Source of the DNA: Diplonema papillatum
Lineage: Eukaryota; Euglenozoa; Diplonemea; Diplonemida; Diplonemidae
Assembly (NCBI GenBank): GCA_030068145.1
Contig: JAPJBO010000439.1
Location: 120,402 to 184,401, forward strand
Reading direction: 5' to 3'
Length of the DNA: 64,000 bases
In this document: one piece after another, positions 42,962 to 55,486 of the stretch
Layout: each line of letters starts with the position of its first letter
Position numbering within the stretch: the first letter of the stretch is position 1
Program-made: the position numbers and the translations under genes
Notes under the pieces: generated by a model
Databases searched by the model: none
Seen by the model: only the letters and a program-made list of their open reading frames with translations
What the model was told of the DNA's origin: nothing

Positions 42962-45900
42962 GAAAGGAAATGCTCGACGATGCTGCCCGACAAAGAATAT
43001 CTTCCCTTAACGACGAAGGTCACCCGAAGACTTTAAAACCCCGGAGTTTCAAGCGAACTTTCACTCTAAAGAACCACGTGCTGAACGGACGTGAGGTCAT
43101 ACACGACAAATCACACAAACACAACAGGTCAAAGTCCTGAGTGAGAAAACAACACACGGTGCTGTAGGCGAAGAACAAATCAGATTGTGTTTGTATTATA
43201 TTTGCCCCTTACCTCTATATTTCCTCCTTTCCATTCGGAGCCGAAGCATCTGGGACATAAGGGCACAAATTTGTTTGGGGTGGGATATAAGGGAAATTTT
43301 ACCAGAAGAAAGATAAGCGAGCAAAAAACGCAAAAAACACTTGCCAGGCATACGCACGATGTAATTCGTCAATCGCGCAAAAAGAATAGCGTGTGTTTGC
43401 TTGTATGTGCCGGGGGAGGATTAACCTGCGGAGTGGATGATAGTGAGTGAATGAACAATCTTCTCCCAAACACGCTGCCAGCGTTCTCTTTCGTGTTTAC
43501 AATGCATTGTCTTTACGAAAAAAAGCTGCCAAATGAGCAACAGGTCGCAAGACACCAAACTGTTCGTCCTTTGGGATCGACGGTAAGATACAACAGAACA
43601 GGGCACCAAAGTCTTTTTTTACATGAGCGCCAGCTTGGAAGGAAATGCTCGACAAAAGCTGCCAGACAAAGAACCGAAGGGATCCCAAGTGCTGTAACTA
43701 CCGAACCACGTGTTGAACGGACGTGAGGTCATGCGGGTCTACCCCTTCACGACAAGACACACAACACAACAGGTCAAAAGCCCTGAGTGAGAAAACGACA
43801 CACGGTGGTGTAAGCGAAGAACGAATCAGATTGTGTTTGTATTGTATTGGCCCCTCATTCTCTTTATTTCCTCCCTTCCATTCGGAGTCAAAGCAGCAAC
43901 GTCGAGTCTTTTATTCCCGATTTTGGAGACGGAGCCAGTATACGCAGTAGGAGGAGGATGTATTATCCCTCGAACCTCAAGCGCTCACATGTGGAGCGCA
44001 CGTCTTTTCTCTGAGGCCGAAGACGGAGCGTAAGCCCTGGATCCAATATCTTCAAAACGTTTTCGCGCCAAGATTTAGCGACAGGCCTGTTGCGTAGGGA
44101 ATACTTGAGAAGCCGCCACTTGCGAAATCTCAAAAAGGAGGAAAACGAGCTCGACAAAAAAGACCCACTTTGGTTGTTTTGTTTCTCCCCCCGCCCCTCC
44201 CCCTCCCTGTGGCCTCCTTCGAAGTAAGCACAAGACAGCCTTTCGTTCTCTCAGGGTGTGTTCGCTTTTTTATACGACCTCTGTTCGGACCACGCCCGTA
44301 GCAGCCACATGTCTGCGCCGTTTCCACCACGTGCCAGAGCCACGGCCCTCAGCGTGTTTCCGATGAGACGACTTACGCCCGCCATCATAGCAGTGTGCCT
44401 CATTTCGTAAATATGATAAGGGCAGCGCGGTAGCGATGCCTACAGAAATTCACGCAGGGTGGGCAGGCTGCCTTGGAACTGCTAAGTGTCCCAGCCGTCC
44501 CACCACCTTGATAGTTTGGCTCACCTGTCGCGTCTTCTATTACTTTAGCTGTGGCACGACCACGAACGTGACAAACCAGACTCACAGCGCTGCCCTTCCA
44601 GGCTGCGTGCTGATGATGCTCCGCCTATTGCGCCCGCGGCCTGACGGGCCGAAAACATAGATATACCGCCAGAAAAACCAACCCAAGCCTGTTCTTGCAC
44701 AGTTCTTCCCCAGCAACTAAGATCCCCCCCCCCCAGTGCCCTTTCGCGATCGCCTGCTTTTCGATGACTTTCGAATGAGTATTCCGTTTGCAGCTCTTCT
44801 ACCCCAGGTCGTCGGGTCGCAGCTCTCGGGGTTTATGGCCCCTCCCCTAGGGGCTTTCCTTAAAACCAAACCCAAACTCGCAACGACTCCCGGGGGGCGG
44901 GTTGGGGTTGTTTGTCGTTTGCTTTCAACGAGCACCCGAATTCACCGTCCCTTGGCAGAACCCAGAGCTGCACGTCACCCAAAAAAAATAATAATGAGAC
45001 TACCTGCTTTTCGATGTTTGAAAGGAAATGCTCGACGATGCTGCCCGACAAAGAATATCTTCCCTTAACGACGAAGGTCACCCGAAGACTTTAAAACCCC
45101 GGAGTTTCAAGCGAACTTTCACTCTAAAGAACCACGTGCTGAACGGACGTGAGGTCATACACGACAAATCACACAAACACAACAGGTCAAAGTCCTGAGT
45201 GAGAAAACAACACACGGTGGTGTAGGCGAAGAACAAATCAGATTGTGTTTGTATTGTATTTGCCCCTTACCTCTATATTTCCTCCTTTCCATTCGGAGCC
45301 GAAGCATCTGGGACATAAGGGCACAAATTTGTTTGGGGTGGGATATAAGGGAAATTTTACCAGAAGAAAGATAAGCGAGCAAAAAACGCAAAAAACACTT
45401 GCCAGGCACACGCACGATGTAATTCGTCAATCGCGCAAAAAGAATAGCGTGTGTTTGCTTGTATGTGCCGGGGGAGGATTAACCTGCGGAGTGGATGATA
45501 GTGAGTGAATGAACAATCTTCTCCCAAACACGCTGCCAGCGTTCTCTTTCGTGTTTACAATGCATTGTCACTACGAAAAAAAGCTGCCAAATGAGCAACA
45601 GGTCGCAAGACACCAAACTGTTCGTCCTTTGGGATCGACGGTAAGATACAACAGAACAGGGCACCAAAGTCTTTTTTTACATGAGCGCCAGCTTGGAAGG
45701 AAATGCTCGACAAAAGCTGCCAGACAAAGAACCGAAGGGATCCCAAGTGCTGTAACTACCGAACCACGTGTTGAACGGACGTGAGGTCATGCGGGTCTAC
45801 CCCTTCACGACAAGACACACAACACAACAGGTCAAAAGCCCTGAGTGAGAAAACGACACACGGTGGTGTAAGCGAAGAACGAATCAGATTGTGTTTGTAT

Positions 45901-48900
45901 TGTATTGGCCCCTCATTCTCTTTATTTCCTCCCTTCCATTCGGAGTCAAAGCAGCAACGTCGAGTCTTTTATTCCCGATTTTGGAGACGGAGCCAGTATA
46001 CGCAGTAGGAGGAGGATGTATTATCCCTCGAACCTCAAGCGCTCACATGTGGAGCGCACGTCTTTTCTCTGAGGCCGAAGACGGAGCGTAAGCCCTGGAT
46101 CCAATATCTTCAAAACGTTTTCGCGCCAAGATTTAGCGACAGGCCTGTTGCGTAGGGAATACTTGAGAAGCCGCCACTTGCGAAATCTCAAAAAGGAGGA
46201 AAACGAGCTCGACAAAAAAGACCCACTTTGGTTGTTTTGTTTCTCCCCCCGCCCCTCCCCCTCCCTGTGGCCTCCTTCGAAGTAAGCACAAGACAGCCTT
46301 TCGTTCTCTCAGGGTGTGTTCGCTTTTTTATACGACCTCTGTTCGGACCACGCCCGTAGCAGCCACATGTCTGCGCCGTTTCCACCACGTGCCAGAGCCA
46401 CGGCCCTCAGCGTGTTTCCGATGAGACGACTTACGCCCGCCATCATAGCAGTGTGCCTCATTTCGTAAATATGATAAGGGCAGCGCGGTAGCGATGCCTA
46501 CAGAAATTCACGCAGGGTGGGCAGGCTGCCTTGGAACTGCTAAGTGTCCCAGCCGTCCCACCACCTTGATAGTTTGGCTCACCTGTCGCGTCTTCTATTA
46601 CTTTAGCTGTGGCACGACCACGAACGTGACAAACCAGACTCACAGCGCTGCCCTTCCAGGCTGCGTGCTGATGATGCTCCGCCTATTGCGCCCGCGGCCT
46701 GACGGGCCGAAAACATAGATATACCGCCAGAAAAACCAACCCAAGCCTGTTCTTGCACAGTTCTTCCCCAGCAACTAAGATCCCCCCCCCCCAGTGCCCT
46801 TTCGCGATCGCCTGCTTTTCGATGACTTTCGAATGAGTATTCCGTTTGCAGCTCTTCTACCCCAGGTCGTCGGGTCGCAGCTCTCGGGGTTTATGGCCCC
46901 TCCCCTAGGGGCTTTCCTTAAAACCAAACCCAAACTCGCAACGACTCCCGGGGGGCGGGTTGGGGTTGTTTGTCGTTTGCTTTCAACGAGCACCCGAATT
47001 CACCGTCCCTTGGCAGAACCCAGAGCTGCACGTCACCCAAAAAAAATAATAATGAGACTACCTGCTTTTCGATGTTTGAAAGGAAATGCTCGACGATGCT
47101 GCCCGACAAAGAATATCTTCCCTTAACGACGAAGGTCACCCGGAGACTTTAAAACCCCGGAGTTTCAAGCGAACTTTCACTCTAAAGAACCACGTGCTGA
47201 ACGGACGTGAGGTCATACACGACAAATCACACAAACACAACAGGTCAAAGTCCTGAGTGAGAAAACAACACACGGTGGTGTAGGCGAAGAACAAATCAGA
47301 TTGTGTTTGTATTGTATTTGCCCCTTACCTCTATATTTCCTCCTTTCCATTCGGAGCCGAAGCATCTGGGACATAAGGGCACAAATTTGTTTGGGGTGGG
47401 ATATAAGGGAAATTTTACCAGAAGAAAGATAAGCGAGCAAAAAACGCAAAAAACACTTGCCAGGCATACGCACGATGTAATTCGTCAATCGCGCAAAAAG
47501 AATAGCGTGTGTTTGCTTGTATGTGCCGGGGGAGGATTAACCTGCGGAGTGGATGATAGTGAGTGAATGAACAATCTTCTCCCAAACACGCTGCCAGCGT
47601 TCTCTTTCGTGTTTACAATGCATTGTCTTTACGAAAAAAAGCTGCCAAATGAGCAACAGGTCGCAAGACACCAAACTGTTCGTCCTTTGGGATCGACGGT
47701 AAGATACAACAGAACAGGGCACCAAAGTCTTTTTTTACATGAGCGCCAGCTTGGAAGGAAATGCTCGACAAAAGCTGCCAGACAAAGAACCGAAGGGATC
47801 CCAAGTGCTGTAACTACCGAACCACGTGTTGAACGGACGTGAGGTCATGCGGGTCTACCCCTTCACGACAAGACACACAACACAACAGGTCAAAAGCCCT
47901 GAGTGAGAAAACGACACACGGTGGTGTAAGCGAAGAACGAATCAGATTGTGTTTGTATTGTATTGGCCCCTCATTCTCTTTATTTCCTCCCTTCCATTCG
48001 GAGTCAAAGCAGCAACGTCGAGTCTTTTATTCCCGATTTTGGAGACGGAGCCAGTATACGCAGTAGGAGGAGGATGTATTATCCCTCGAACCTCAAGCGC
48101 TCACATGTGGAGCGCACGTCTTTTCTCTGAGGCCGAAGACGGAGCGTAAGCCCTGGATCCAATATCTTCAAAACGTTTTCGCGCCAAGATTTAGCGACAG
48201 GCCTGTTGCGTAGGGAATACTTGAGAAGCCGCCACTTGCGAAATCTCAAAAAGGAGGAAAACGAGCTCGACAAAAAAGACCCACTTTGGTTGTTTTGTTT
48301 CTCCCCCCGCCCCTCCCCCTCCCTGTGGCCTCCTTCGAAGTAAGCACAAGACAGCCTTTCGTTCTCTCAGGGTGTGTTCGCTTTTTTATACGACCTCTGT
48401 TCGGACCACGCCCGTAGCAGCCACATGTCTGCGCCGTTTCCACCACGTGCCAGAGCCACGGCCCTCAGCGTGTTTCCGATGAGACGACTTACGCCCGCCA
48501 TCATAGCAGTGTGCCTCATTTCGTAAATATGATAAGGGCAGCGCGGTAGCGATGCCTACAGAAATTCACGCAGGGTGGGCAGGCTGCCTTGGAACTGCTA
48601 AGTGTCCCAGCCGTCCCACCACCTTGATAGTTTGGCTCACCTGTCGCGTCTTCTATTACTTTAGCTGTGGCACGACCACGAACGTGACAAACCAGACTCA
48701 CAGCGCTGCCCTTCCAGGCTGCGTGCTGATGATGCTCCGCCTATTGCGCCCGCGGCCTGACGGGCCGAAAACATAGATATACCGCCAGAAAAACCAACCC
48801 AAGCCTGTTCTTGCACAGTTCTTCCCCAGCAACTAAGATCCCCCCCCCCCAGTGCCCTTTCGCGATCGCCTGCTTTTCGATGACTTTCGAATGAGTATTC

Positions 48901-49135
48901 CGTTTGCAGCTCTTCTACCCCAGGTCGTCGGGTCGCAGCTCTCGGGGTTTATGGCCCCTCCCCTAGGGGCTTTCCTTAAAACCAAACCCAAACTCGCAAC
49001 GACTCCCGGGGGGCGGGTTGGGGTTGTTTGTCGTTTGCTTTCAACGAGCACCCGAATTCACCGTCCCTTGGCAGAACCCAGAGCTGCACGTCACCCAAAA
49101 AAAATAATAATGAGACTACCTGCTTTTCGATGTTT
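42962..49135. repeat. 2058-bp unit in three tandem copies
   Basis: Units start at 42962, 45020 and 47078, and every position recurs at exactly 2058 bp. I see only about half a dozen substitutions across all three. The unit contains a T1 copy with a K motif inside it, an M-C piece, a second full T1, a T2 fragment and a shortened H1. Short frames (up to 110 residues) recur in each unit, but none resembles a protein. The break at the right end is TTTCGATGTTT joined to CGAGTCAG, and the internal joints are GATGTTTGAAAGG. The two-base TT overlap at the joint is all the homology visible. Confidence 0.95.
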
Positions 49136-49204
49136 CGAGTCAGTAGACGGGTTTAGACAGGAGACGGATTTCGTCAATTCATGCCGCACACTCGCACACC
49201 AGCA

Positions 49205-49292
49205 AAAAAAAGGAAGATCACCCGGAGACTTCGAAACCCCGAAGCTTCAAGCGAACTTTAACTCTAAAAAAAAAAAAAAAAAAAAAAAAAAG
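49205..49292 (+). repeat. K motif with long A-run
   Basis: GATCACCCGGAGACTTCG, then CAAGCGAACTTTAACTCTAA followed by about 28 A. 49300-50220 has no supported gene; 50597-50640 is another K copy. Confidence 0.7.
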
Positions 49293-50870
49293 AATCAGAA
49301 CGACGTACAGGGGTGTATGTAACCCGGGACCCCGGACCCGGGCTTTTGAAAATGCAACTTTTTTTCTAGCTTTCATGCAGGGATTTTTTTCTAACTTTCA
49401 CTGCACATTCACTTTTTGCTAGGTTTTGGGTTGTGTGTAGTCGGAGAGGTTGGCCTGTGAAGGAGACTGGCATCTGCACCTGTGTCCCCACAGTCAAAAG
49501 CGACTGACAAATCAGCATAGTGCGCATCCCAGCAAGTGTGTCGAGTTCCTTCTGTCTTTCGAGTGTAACCCGAACAATAAGAAGGCAACTTTTGGAGATA
49601 ACTGGTCACACATCCTGGGATGTGTTCTGCTCAGGTGACACCACTTTATCTTTAGCCATACTTCAACGTTCTTGCGGTGCCGCAGCTGCTCGTGAAAACG
49701 GATTGCCACTATGTGCAGGTCAGCTTGACAACATTCTGGAGCTCATGCGAGATGAAACACGAATCTCCTCCTGCATGGCTCCTCACTTTTCTGCGCCATG
49801 TGGTCAATTCACTATGTGTCCTACCAGGACACACAACTACGAAGGCATCAGCCCCCTCTGTCCCCAGACACACGAACCGGACAAAGGCATGTGGAGCTTA
49901 GCCACAGGCTACCTCTAACTTACGCTGAACCACGACTTTTCTGTTTCAGCGTAATTAGAGGTCCAGACCCTTTATGTTACACTGTACTGCTTGCGTTGCG
50001 GTCCAACGTACTCCCGAGGTAGTCTTCGGCTACGTTCCAAATGCCTGGACGACGATGACGACTTCCAGGATGCAGCCTTAGAGGATGCACTTTCCCTTGA
50101 AATCATGCTGTTGGGGCCTTGCGCTTGCAGATGAGATAGAAGTTGCCAAGATGCCGTTTCCGGAGACTTACAGACCCCCAAATGGGTGACAACAGGCCTT
50201 TTAGCGTTTATTGTGGTTTAGAGGTTCGGTGTTTTAGGGTCTCCGGTTGACCATTGAGGCTGTGAGGCGGGTGGTATGTGGGTAGTAGGTTTGCTTAAAT
50301 ACTTTTGTCACATACGAAAGTTAGAAAAAACCCGGGACCCCGGTCAGGAAAAACCTCCGAAACCCCCCGGGACCCCATCCACCCCCGTCGACTGCACAAA
50401 AAAACGGAGTCCGTGACTTGAAGGCCGTAGCCTGCCAGTAGTTCCCAAGGCGCCGCAGGGATGTGACAGCGCCCCCTCTTATGCCAGACAACAATCACAT
50501 AGCACACCCAGCATTGACCCTTTTTTGAACATGCGGGGCACGCTATATGAAAAAAAAGCACACCCACAAAAAACTCTAAAAACAACGGTCACAACGGAGA
50601 CCCGGAGTTTCAAGCGAACTTTAACTCTAAAAAACCGACCCGGCATCCGTCTTTCTCGCCAACCAGGCATGCCCACAACCGATTGGGCGACAATTGAAAT
50701 AGACCAACCACCAGCTTTTCCTTCCTAGTTTTTTTGTGCACACAAAGCCCCCCTCGATTGATCGCTGGAAAAAAAAAAAGGAAACAGGCGAACAACAACA
50801 AAAAATGTGGTCCATAAGAAAAGTAAAAGAAGCAATCAATACACCGAAGTTGCCAGACATCACAACAGGC

Positions 50871-50983
50871 GTCAACCGTCAACCGTCAACCGTCAACCGT
50901 CAACCGTCAACCGTCAACCGTCAACCGTCAACCGTCAACCGTCAACCGTCAACCGTCAACCGTCAACCGTCAACCGTCAACCG
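50871..50983. repeat. Heptamer array (GTCAACC)16
   Basis: It has sixteen perfect seven-base units. It opens artificial frames with VNRQPST words. Confidence 0.98.
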
Positions 50984-51216
50984 CAGAAAACCGTAGGGTG
51001 GAAAGGCAACAGAGTGGGCCACTTGACTACTGCATCAACTGTAGCTCGAAGATACGATGCAACAGGCCTTCCTTTTGGCTGGTGACGAGCTATTAATAGC
51101 GTCGCCTGACACACCAGACTCACACCGCTGTCCTGTCTGCAGACACTCAGGATCTGGGCTGATGACGTGTCCGTGGCTTCAAGGACCGAAACACGGCGCA
51201 GACGACCAGTGCGGTG

Positions 51217-51462
51217 ACGGTCAACCACAGCTTGCAAAGCTTGAGTCGGAAGCAGCACAACCACAACCCCGTCCGCTCTGCCCTGTGGCTGACCGTCTCG
51301 ACTAGCTTGTGTTCAGCGCAAGCGCCAAGCCCCAAGGTGCGCCAAGCCTTGGTGCTTTAGTTTGGGAAATCGGTAGCCACTTGACCCGTAGGCCCGTGGC
51401 TCTGCAGTACCGCCGAACACGTGAAGCTTGGCTCCCGTGTAGCAGGCTTTCCCTGGTACCTC
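51217..51462 (+). mobile_element. S1 SINE-like element, left end missing
   Basis: It starts GACGGTCAACCACAGC directly after an H1 fragment and ends CCCTGGTACCTCGAAC. The GGCCGC end is absent, so no target duplication can be seen. Confidence 0.7.
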
Positions 51463-51561
51463 GAACTTCACAAACAAACAAAATGGCAAAAGACACCTTC
51501 CAGACGCCACACGGGTCGTCGTCGGACGCACGCTCGAGAGAGAGCTTTCACTCTAAAAATA

Positions 51562-51672
51562 GAAACGAGTCGCACTCTTTTACTTTTCTCAACCCCCCGC
51601 CATACCCAAGCCTCTACGGTCAACCGGAGACTTTAAAATACCGACCTTCTAATCCACAAATAACGCTAAAAA
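51562..51672 (+). repeat. Exact 111-bp repeat, copy 2
   Basis: This is the partner of 40820-40930. It is preceded by AGCTTTCACTCTAAAAAT, a K-like end. 51680-52000 has a degenerate T2 start at about 51766 and nothing else. Confidence 0.85.
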
Positions 51673-52004
51673 TAAACACCGCTCGAAGAAATGTCGGCCG
51701 TGTCTGACCGAAGAAGATACCAGCCCCGGGGATAATCCTGCGCGGGTTGGTTTCCTTTCTTTTTGGAATAAGCACGCGCTTTGTGAGAAATACTCAGGAA
51801 CCGTTGCCAACCCCGTACATCCGGCACCAAGCGTTGGAGGCGTTTCTGGTTTCTGCGCCGAAGGCTAAAGGCGATATGTAGGCTCGTATAGGCAACATTG
51901 GTGTGATCCGCAGTAGAAAACTTAGCTTCCCATGCACTTACTAAGAACTTCCCGAGCTACACCCCATGTACACCCGAAACAGGGTAAAATGGCGATTTTC
52001 TGGC

Positions 52005-52290
52005 ATTTTTTTTTGTCGTATATGACGCTAGTCTTAGAAGATTAATATTAACCGACTGGTGATATACTGTGAAGCAGGGCCTCTCGCTCCTCACACAACC
52101 GCTCACGCTCTTGCTTACCCACCATCCCGCCCGCTAGCTTTCCGTGTCCTGAGGCGCCACGATGGAAATGTGGCAAACACACGAAGATCATTAACAGTTG
52201 GTTCGTTTTCTACTTACCCTTTTATGCCGCGGCACTGAGACTGGAGCTAGTTGCAGCACAAGACGCACACCAAGGAGGAGAATATTATTG
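52005..52290 (-). mobile_element. T4 retroposon-like repeat, longer form
   Basis: This contains 80 extra bp (about 52081-52160) relative to 14292-14495. The flanking halves match closely. Confidence 0.6.
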
Positions 52291-52398
52291 CAGTTGTTAC
52301 TTCCCGTGAACTCCCCAAGTACTTCCCGGGACCACCCTCGTAGTAAAGCCACCGGATCACACCAAATCTATAGGCAGAATATCCTTGCGACTATCTCG

Positions 52399-52870
52399 TT
52401 AGAGGCCACAATCTTGTCCAGGCAACGAGTCTTTTAGCAGAACTGCGCCAAGAAAACGCCGATTTCGGAGCCGCAGGCTGTTTTCCAGGCTTGCGTGTCC
52501 ATCTCCGGTTCGCGTCGTGTCGTGGGCACAACAGGCACGTGCCGTGGAATTATCCAGCAAAACACGGCCCGTCACGGACCTCGGGTTGCGTGTTTCTTTT
52601 GAGAGGTGTGAGGTGGCAAAGATCTGTTTCTCATGGCTATCCTCGTCTTCGCCGATAGAAATGCCGCACGAGACGAAATGCATGAAGAACTGGCGTGTGG
52701 CTACGTTGCTGCCGAAGACGGCCTGCTTCTTGACCTGGCGGGAGTTTACCAAGACTTCCTTCGGGCAGCACTGCCAACATTGCCGCTCGGGTTGTTTCTG
52801 CTGCTTTTCGGTAGGCCTCGGTGCTTCGGTGCCGTCGTCAAGCGAAGCCTCAGACACGACCTGATGCTCC
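52399..52870 (-). CDS. Candidate ORF on minus strand, rival frames on plus
   Basis: The minus frame is open for about 155 residues without a clear ATG start. Its composition is balanced (for example ERQCWQCCPKEVLVNSRQV and FFMHFVSCGISIGEDEDSH), unlike the simple-sequence frames nearby. No domain is recognised. A plus frame with an ATG at 52633 (80 residues, MAILVFADRNAARDEMHEEL) covers the same bases and also looks reasonable. At most one is real, and both may be false. Confidence 0.25.
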
Positions 52871-53501
52871 TTTGATCAGTCCGTTCCCCTTGGACAGCTT
52901 TCATGTTGCCTTTGAATACCTGTCCACGTTTTTGTGGCGACAGAACAAGCTTAGGTACTGCTTCTACCTGCTGAGGAGGTAGGACTGCACACAGACACAC
53001 ACAACCTCACACGTATACCCATACACTCTCACGTATCACATACAAGCGCACTCCAGCCAAAAAAAAAAGAAGCAAGAAAACGACCACAAAAGTACATCTT
53101 TCAGCTCCTGTACCAACCCTCATACAGATACATTGTGTTGCGCTAGTAGGAATCCATCTCTCGAAAGACACCCGGAGGCTCTATAGCGAACTTCACTCTA
53201 AGGTGACCCGTTTAGCAGTTGCGTTGCTTCCCCCTGGCTGCCTCCGAGTCTTTTCTAGTGAAAAGAATCTGAAATCTCCTTCTATTGAAATCTCCTTCTA
53301 TTAAAAGAAGGCAGCGTCCTTGTAAACACCAAACAAAGAAGAAACCACAAAAAAAGGGAACGTCGCCACAGTGTTCTCCCCGTTGCTTGCACACAAGCAG
53401 GATTTCGGTTTCGTATCTGGCGCGCGAACGCACTCCCCTTTTCAGGAGCTTTCAACATCCTTTGCTTCTTGGCTTAGAACCCGAGGTTCTTCCTTTTCTT
53501 T

Positions 53502-53912
53502 TGTGTATAAGCACCTGCTTTGTAGGAAATACTTGAGGAGACTGCCAGTTGCGAAGTCTCAAAGGTGTAATGTGGTACTCATCAACATGTCGATGACTCC
53601 CCACGATCGCAACAATATTCCAGTCTCAAAGGAGGTAAATGTGCTGCAGCGCACACGAACCACAGAACTGGCGGGCGTAAGCGTTCACCGAAAAAAGACC
53701 CACTTTGTAGTTGTATTGTTTTCTTGAAAGTATGCCAATACTGCAGAGAATAGTTGACTAGACCTCTCGAGTTTGCGCTGACCACGAATTGGGGAGTCGG
53801 GAGAACCTACAAAGCCAAAAGCAGGACCGACCCCCCCGTTCGTGAGAAAAAGCGAAGAATAAAACCTCCAGCCTCCGTCGAAATGGGCACAAAGCAGTCC
53901 ATCGAGTATTTC
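53502..53912 (-). mobile_element. T2 retroposon-like repeat with two insertions
   Basis: The T2 halves are at 53502-53728 and 53862-53912. One P element sits at 53566-53621, and about 130 bp of unrelated sequence (53729-53861) separates the last 50 bp of T2. Confidence 0.65.
53566..53621. mobile_element. P micro-element, copy 4
   Basis: The 56-bp insertion is flanked by AGTCTCAAAGG (53555-53565 and 53622-53632). The core is GTGGTACTCATCAAC with GTCGATGACTCCCCAC, and the tail CGCAACAATATTCC equals that of copy 1. 53920-55260 has no supported gene; a C17A18 block lies at 54871-54905. Confidence 0.75.
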
Positions 53913-55267
53913 CGAACCCAACTGCTCTGCACCGCTACTCAACATGTAATCCGGCGTGTCCACACCAACCTAAGAAGTCCAGAAAGTCTGCGTGCACACA
54001 AAGGGTCATGACTGTGCTGAGCAAAGTAGAGAGCAGTTTGCGCCAGTAACTGCTGTAACGGCGTCAACCGTTCCCTCCGTTCAATGCAATCTGAAGTATA
54101 CCATCCCCCCGGAGCCCGCAGCATAGCAAGACGGCGAATACCCCCCGCCTTCTCTTCCCGCAACTTCTTCGACGTTAAGACACAAATGCATGCGAGACGG
54201 TGTTCTGTCTAAGCATTATGCGAATACTTACCCCGCAAGGCGAACATCACCCGCCTGCCTGAACGCCGTCCGAGACTCTCACCCTCTGAGGATACCCCAT
54301 TCCAGGAGCCTTATCTCGCCGCCCAGTCGTGTCCCCGCGCGTGGACTCCTAGCCCTTAGATCGGAGTCAGGGCCGAGTCATAATCTCATTCTTGGGGTTG
54401 CGGGGGCTAATCTGGCGCCCTGATTGGCCCCGGTATTGGGTTGTTGTCGCTGTTATACAAGGCGCTGACCAACAATCTGCGATGTCACATGCCGTGATGT
54501 GGAGACATCCCGCTGTTGTGCTGGGATCACCTGAGCACTCGCCGTACAAGAGCTAGCCCCATTCCGTATATCCGTAGAACACCGGTTCAGGCTTGGGCCG
54601 TCAGTAGGAACGTCACCCAACCAGAGCAGTACGGAGAGAAGTGAGGAGACCGGAAACTCCCCGGTAAGGTGGTCCCTGCACTCGTCTCTCCCTTTCTCTC
54701 ACCATCGGCTCGGGTATCCAACCAACCCGAAGGCTTCCCCCATACAATAGCCTGTTTCACACCAATACGCACATACACACACACCCGCGTGGTCTTACTT
54801 CCGTGAAATGAGGCACCACGTTAACACGGGACCTTAACACACACACCCACACACACACAAAAACAAAATCCCCCCCCCCCCCCCCAAAAAAAAAAAAAAA
54901 AAGATGTGAGGTAGTGTGCACACTACTACGTCTGCGACTACCGACACTACCAAGACGCTCATGTTCTTCCTTTTTTTTCTTAACCCTTCTCATTCATTCC
55001 GTGAAGATCTTGCCCGATTCCGACGCCCCCCATCTTCCGGGTGGTCGTCGTTGTCCCCCTTCCACACCTTCTTCTTTTTATTGCTATAAGTAAAGACCTC
55101 AACCAAGATACAGCCACATGGGTCGGTGCTTCCTTCAAAAAGATGAACCGCAGAAAACGTGGCCTTCCGCGCTCTCAAAGGTGGGAAACCCGGTCGGTGT
55201 CCACCCACGTCATGCAGGTGCTGCAGCTATTGCTAGGGGGTGGCGCCAGCTACTGCTAGTTTTGCAC

Positions 55268-55486
55268 TGGCGGAGTCCAGCCTCTGTAGCGCTGGAGGTT
55301 AGAACAAGCGGGTGTCTCACCCGCTCGCACACGCTGTTAAGAAGGTGTGTCCGAGTCACATCCGAAAAGCAGGTGTGCTACAACCAAAACGCGTGCAGAT
55401 CCACACCCGAAAAGGGGTGTGACACCCGCTTTTTAAACTCCAGCTTCAACTCCAGCTTCTGAGGCTGGGCCTCACCGTGTAGGCGG
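55268..55486. mobile_element. M-B element, long copy
   Basis: The left end is GGCGGAGTCCAGCCTC and the right end CTGGGCCTCACCGTGTAG. Inside, AAGCGGGTGTCTCACCCGC and GTGTCCGAGTCACATCCG show the palindromic blocks. Confidence 0.7.

Noticed and set aside
43187..49322. Sets of 60-156-residue frames repeated every 2058 bp
   Set aside because: They recur because the DNA is triplicated; they cross T1, T2 and H1 repeats and have no protein features.
54871..54905. C17A18 block as a functional signal
   Set aside because: Long homopolymers also occur at 38844, 39568 and 39894 and may be sequencing or assembly effects; nothing around them suggests a role.
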